Of a DNA stretch of 64,000 nucleotides, positions 62,252 through 64,000 are shown one piece after another. Source of the DNA: Microbotryum silenes-acaulis (lineage: Eukaryota; Basidiomycota; Microbotryomycetes; Microbotryales; Microbotryaceae); assembly GCA_003665825.1 (NCBI GenBank), contig QPFY01000003.1:1240001-1304000 (forward strand), written 5' to 3'. The notes beneath the pieces were generated by a model. The model did not search any database, was not told the DNA's origin, and saw only the letters and a program-made list of their open reading frames with translations. The translations under genes and the position numbers were made by a program. Every line of letters begins with the position of its first letter. Within the stretch, counting starts at the first letter, position 1.

Positions 62252-62648
62252 GTGGGGTGATGCTTAGGTCGATGCGATTGAAATCTGTTCTCGCGTTGAC
62301 ATTCAGGAGGGGGGAAGAGGAGGAGAGGGGTCGCCAGAGGGGACTCAGCGGTTTCAGCGTGGTGCTCGGCGATCGGCTCTATGAATACTTCGTCATGGAA
62401 AATTGATCAGATTCTCGTCTCGGAGATTTCTAGCCAGCGTTGTAGTGAGGTGTTTGCCTCAATGCCACGACCTTTTTTACTGGAGTCCTTGTGCCAATCG
62501 GGCGCGGGCGAATTGAAATGTCGGCTCTTGAATTGCCTATCAGTGAACTTGGATTAGAAAGCGAATTAGTCCTCGCGCCGACGTTGGCCGGCGCTTGCAG
62601 CTTGTGCGGGCCGATAGCCCTGCCCAACACCAACCATCAGCTCGCGAA
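62252..62648. other. Intergenic region between IDO and QCR8
   Basis: 397 bp of 3' end plus QCR8 promoter; no motif assigned. Confidence 0.4.
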
Positions 62649-63579
62649 ATGATCCCGACTTCAGCAGTGCGATCCGGCATGCCTGTGAGTGCAATGGAGC
62701 GGGCAAGGGGCATAGGTCGCACATGGACTCTGAACTGATGCTCCTGCTTGTCGGAATGTCCAGTCGGGCAAGACCTACATGGGGTGGTGGGGAGATGTAA
62801 GTTGGCTTCGAGAGGAGGCAGCAGGAGCGGGTGGGCTCGGCTGCTCGGCTGCTTCCGGTGTCACTCCGCTGCGTCGTTGCTTGGATGCTGACGTGGTGTT
62901 GATGCGTGGCATGTACAGATGGGTGGACCCAAACAAAAGGGCGTGACTCAATACAGTAAGTGCGACCAGTCGTGACAACCCGTGCCCGCGTCCTGCCGCA
63001 GAGGCGATCGGGCGGACAATACCACTCCACCTCTGCGTCTTCCCGTATCACAGGAACTGATCATGTCGGCGCTTATTGTGTCCAGGTGTCTCGCCTATGC
63101 GACAAGCGTCGATGCGGGGCGCGTTCTCGCACTGGGCCGTCAACGGCTACAGGCGCATCATGGGCCAGGCCGTCTACTTTGTCTTGCCCCTCGGTGCCGG
63201 TAAGTGGGCACATCTAGTCAAATAACTAAGGACGCATTCGTGGAGGGGGTGGATGTTGTGTGCGGGCAGCACGACGATCGAAGCAGGGCGTGCGGAGCGG
63301 TTCCGGGTGTGGCAGGGACAGAGGCATCACCCCCCCATCGAGATGGACACGAGTGGCATGCAGGACACAGAAGCTGAAACTGACTCGCACCTTTTATCTA
63401 CCACCACCACTCCGACCCACCACTCCGACTTTGGACATGCATTGCTTCTCCGCCGTCACTCTGCCTGGACTCACTCCGGCGCGTACCTCTGCTCAGGTTA
63501 CGGCCTCCTCAAATGGGCCATCGCCGATAACCACCTTCGCAACTCGAAGGAGGGCCACATCCAGGGCAAGTTCGCATAA
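62649..63579 (+). CDS. QCR8: Cytochrome bc1 complex subunit 8
   Basis: Small inner-membrane subunit of ubiquinol-cytochrome c reductase that contacts cytochrome b. Exons 62649-62684, 62764-62796, 62919-62955, 63086-63199 and 63497-63579 give 100 aa. The reconstructed N-terminal half, MPSGKTYMGWWGDMGGPKQK then GVTQYSVSP, is nearly identical to yeast Qcr8. FSHWAVNGYRRIMGQAVYFV is the single transmembrane region and GYGLLKWAIADNHLRNSKEG follows. The start at 62649 (MIPTSAVRSGMPSGK) is preferred; 62679 would give MPSGK directly. Four introns in a 303-nt coding sequence; the last (63200-63496) is 297 nt. Confidence 0.93.
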
Positions 63580-63843
63580 GGAGGGAAGGGATCAAGGAGT
63601 GTTTGTGGTGGGAGTAGAAGGCTTTCCGAGTTGGGAGCAGAGATAGAATGCCGATGACTGTGTTTGTGCTACCGATGTTCTTTGGGTGGACTTTTGTGTT
63701 TTGAGAGACGGGTCACGAGTCTGAAGAGAGCTGCCGTTCCGGAAAACCCATGCCGAAGGTGAACTGGCTTTTGGATGTTTGCGTCGGGCGTTCACGACAA
63801 GATAAATTACAACACAAATCCAGAAACATCGTAATCTCACCAT

Positions 63844-64000
63844 TTACTGTATTTTCAAACCCCACACACTTCTCACCTCCCCCTTGGTCAACCGATTGCC
63901 AATCGCACTGAGGACTTCATCCGCCTCTTCCTCCGATTCCATCGTCAACACCATCGCAATCTGGTTCAACCTCGAGAAACTCTCCCTCATCATCGCCGAA
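63844..64000 (-). CDS. C-terminal end of a COG4-like Golgi tethering subunit (partial)
   Basis: Runs off the right edge; 51 codons plus TAA at 63846-63844. The tail reads FSRLNQIAMVLTMES, EEEADEVLSAIGNR, LTKGEVRSVWGLKIQ. The pattern RLxQ...L...RLT..EVR.V..L(R/K)(I/V) is that of the COG4 C-terminus, part of the conserved oligomeric Golgi complex that tethers recycling vesicles. With so little sequence the family call is tentative. It converges on QCR8. Confidence 0.45.
   Translation of the reverse strand, partial: SAMMRESFSRLNQIAMVLTMESEEEADEVLSAIGNRLTKGEVRSVWGLKIQ

Overview
The window looks like nuclear DNA of a basidiomycete fungus, most probably Pucciniomycotina (a Microbotryum/Rhodotorula-like relative). 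That placement is inferred from gene content and style; no rRNA or other marker gene is present. Genes are dense and on both strands. Nearly all are cut by several short introns (mostly 60-110 nt, GTRNGN...YAG), coding DNA is GC-rich, and regions between genes hold decayed Helitrons and a 5'-truncated LINE. I rebuilt each gene model by choosing splice sites that restore conserved protein families. In every complete model the summed exon lengths are a multiple of three.

Layout: PEX19 (+), DDX41-type RNA helicase (-), FAM210/DUF1279-like mitochondrial protein (+), Zn2Cys6 transcription factor (-) and a small unknown protein (+) fill 0.2-9.0 kb. A gene-poor stretch with a decayed Helitron follows (about 9-13.1 kb). 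Then come a Ser-rich unknown (+), eIF2B beta/GCD7 (-), an ecto-apyrase/YND1 (+) and a paxillin-like LIM protein (+) to 24.9 kb. A second gene-poor stretch (24.9-27.9 kb) carries a Helitron-type 3' end. Next are a CaMKK/SNF1-activating-type kinase (+), a WBP4-like U1-type zinc-finger splicing protein (-), a DMAC1-like 100-aa mitochondrial protein (+) and a 13-exon ADP1-type ABC transporter (-) to 39.2 kb. A LINE reverse-transcriptase pseudogene and a Helitron helicase remnant occupy 39.9-44.4 kb. The last 20 kb is mostly housekeeping: F-box/LRR-like protein (+), cytochrome b5-acyl-CoA dehydrogenase fusion (+), MOT1/BTAF1 (+), phosphoglycerate kinase PGK1 (+), O6-methylguanine-DNA methyltransferase (-), indoleamine 2,3-dioxygenase (+), complex III subunit QCR8 (+) and the C-terminal end of a COG4-like gene (-) running off the window.

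The genes do not form an obvious pathway cluster. Several are head-to-head pairs sharing short promoters: DDX41/FAM210-like (154 bp), WBP4-like/DMAC1-like (179 bp), MGT1/IDO (524 bp). Mitochondrial functions recur (FAM210-like, DMAC1-like, QCR8, an IDO with a presequence-like start), but that is not evidence of co-regulation.

The most unusual content is in gene architecture and mobile DNA. A 2-nt microexon is needed to restore the cytochrome b5 core. The start codons of two genes (PGK1 and the WBP4-like gene) are split by introns, and both of these genes also have a GC-AG intron. A Zn2Cys6 domain is assembled through a 20-nt (or 35-nt) microexon. Three separate Helitron-type 3' ends share a 7-bp stem, a 3-nt TCC/GGA loop and a CTAG end. 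A tight cluster of four ACGCGT boxes lies upstream of the LIM gene.
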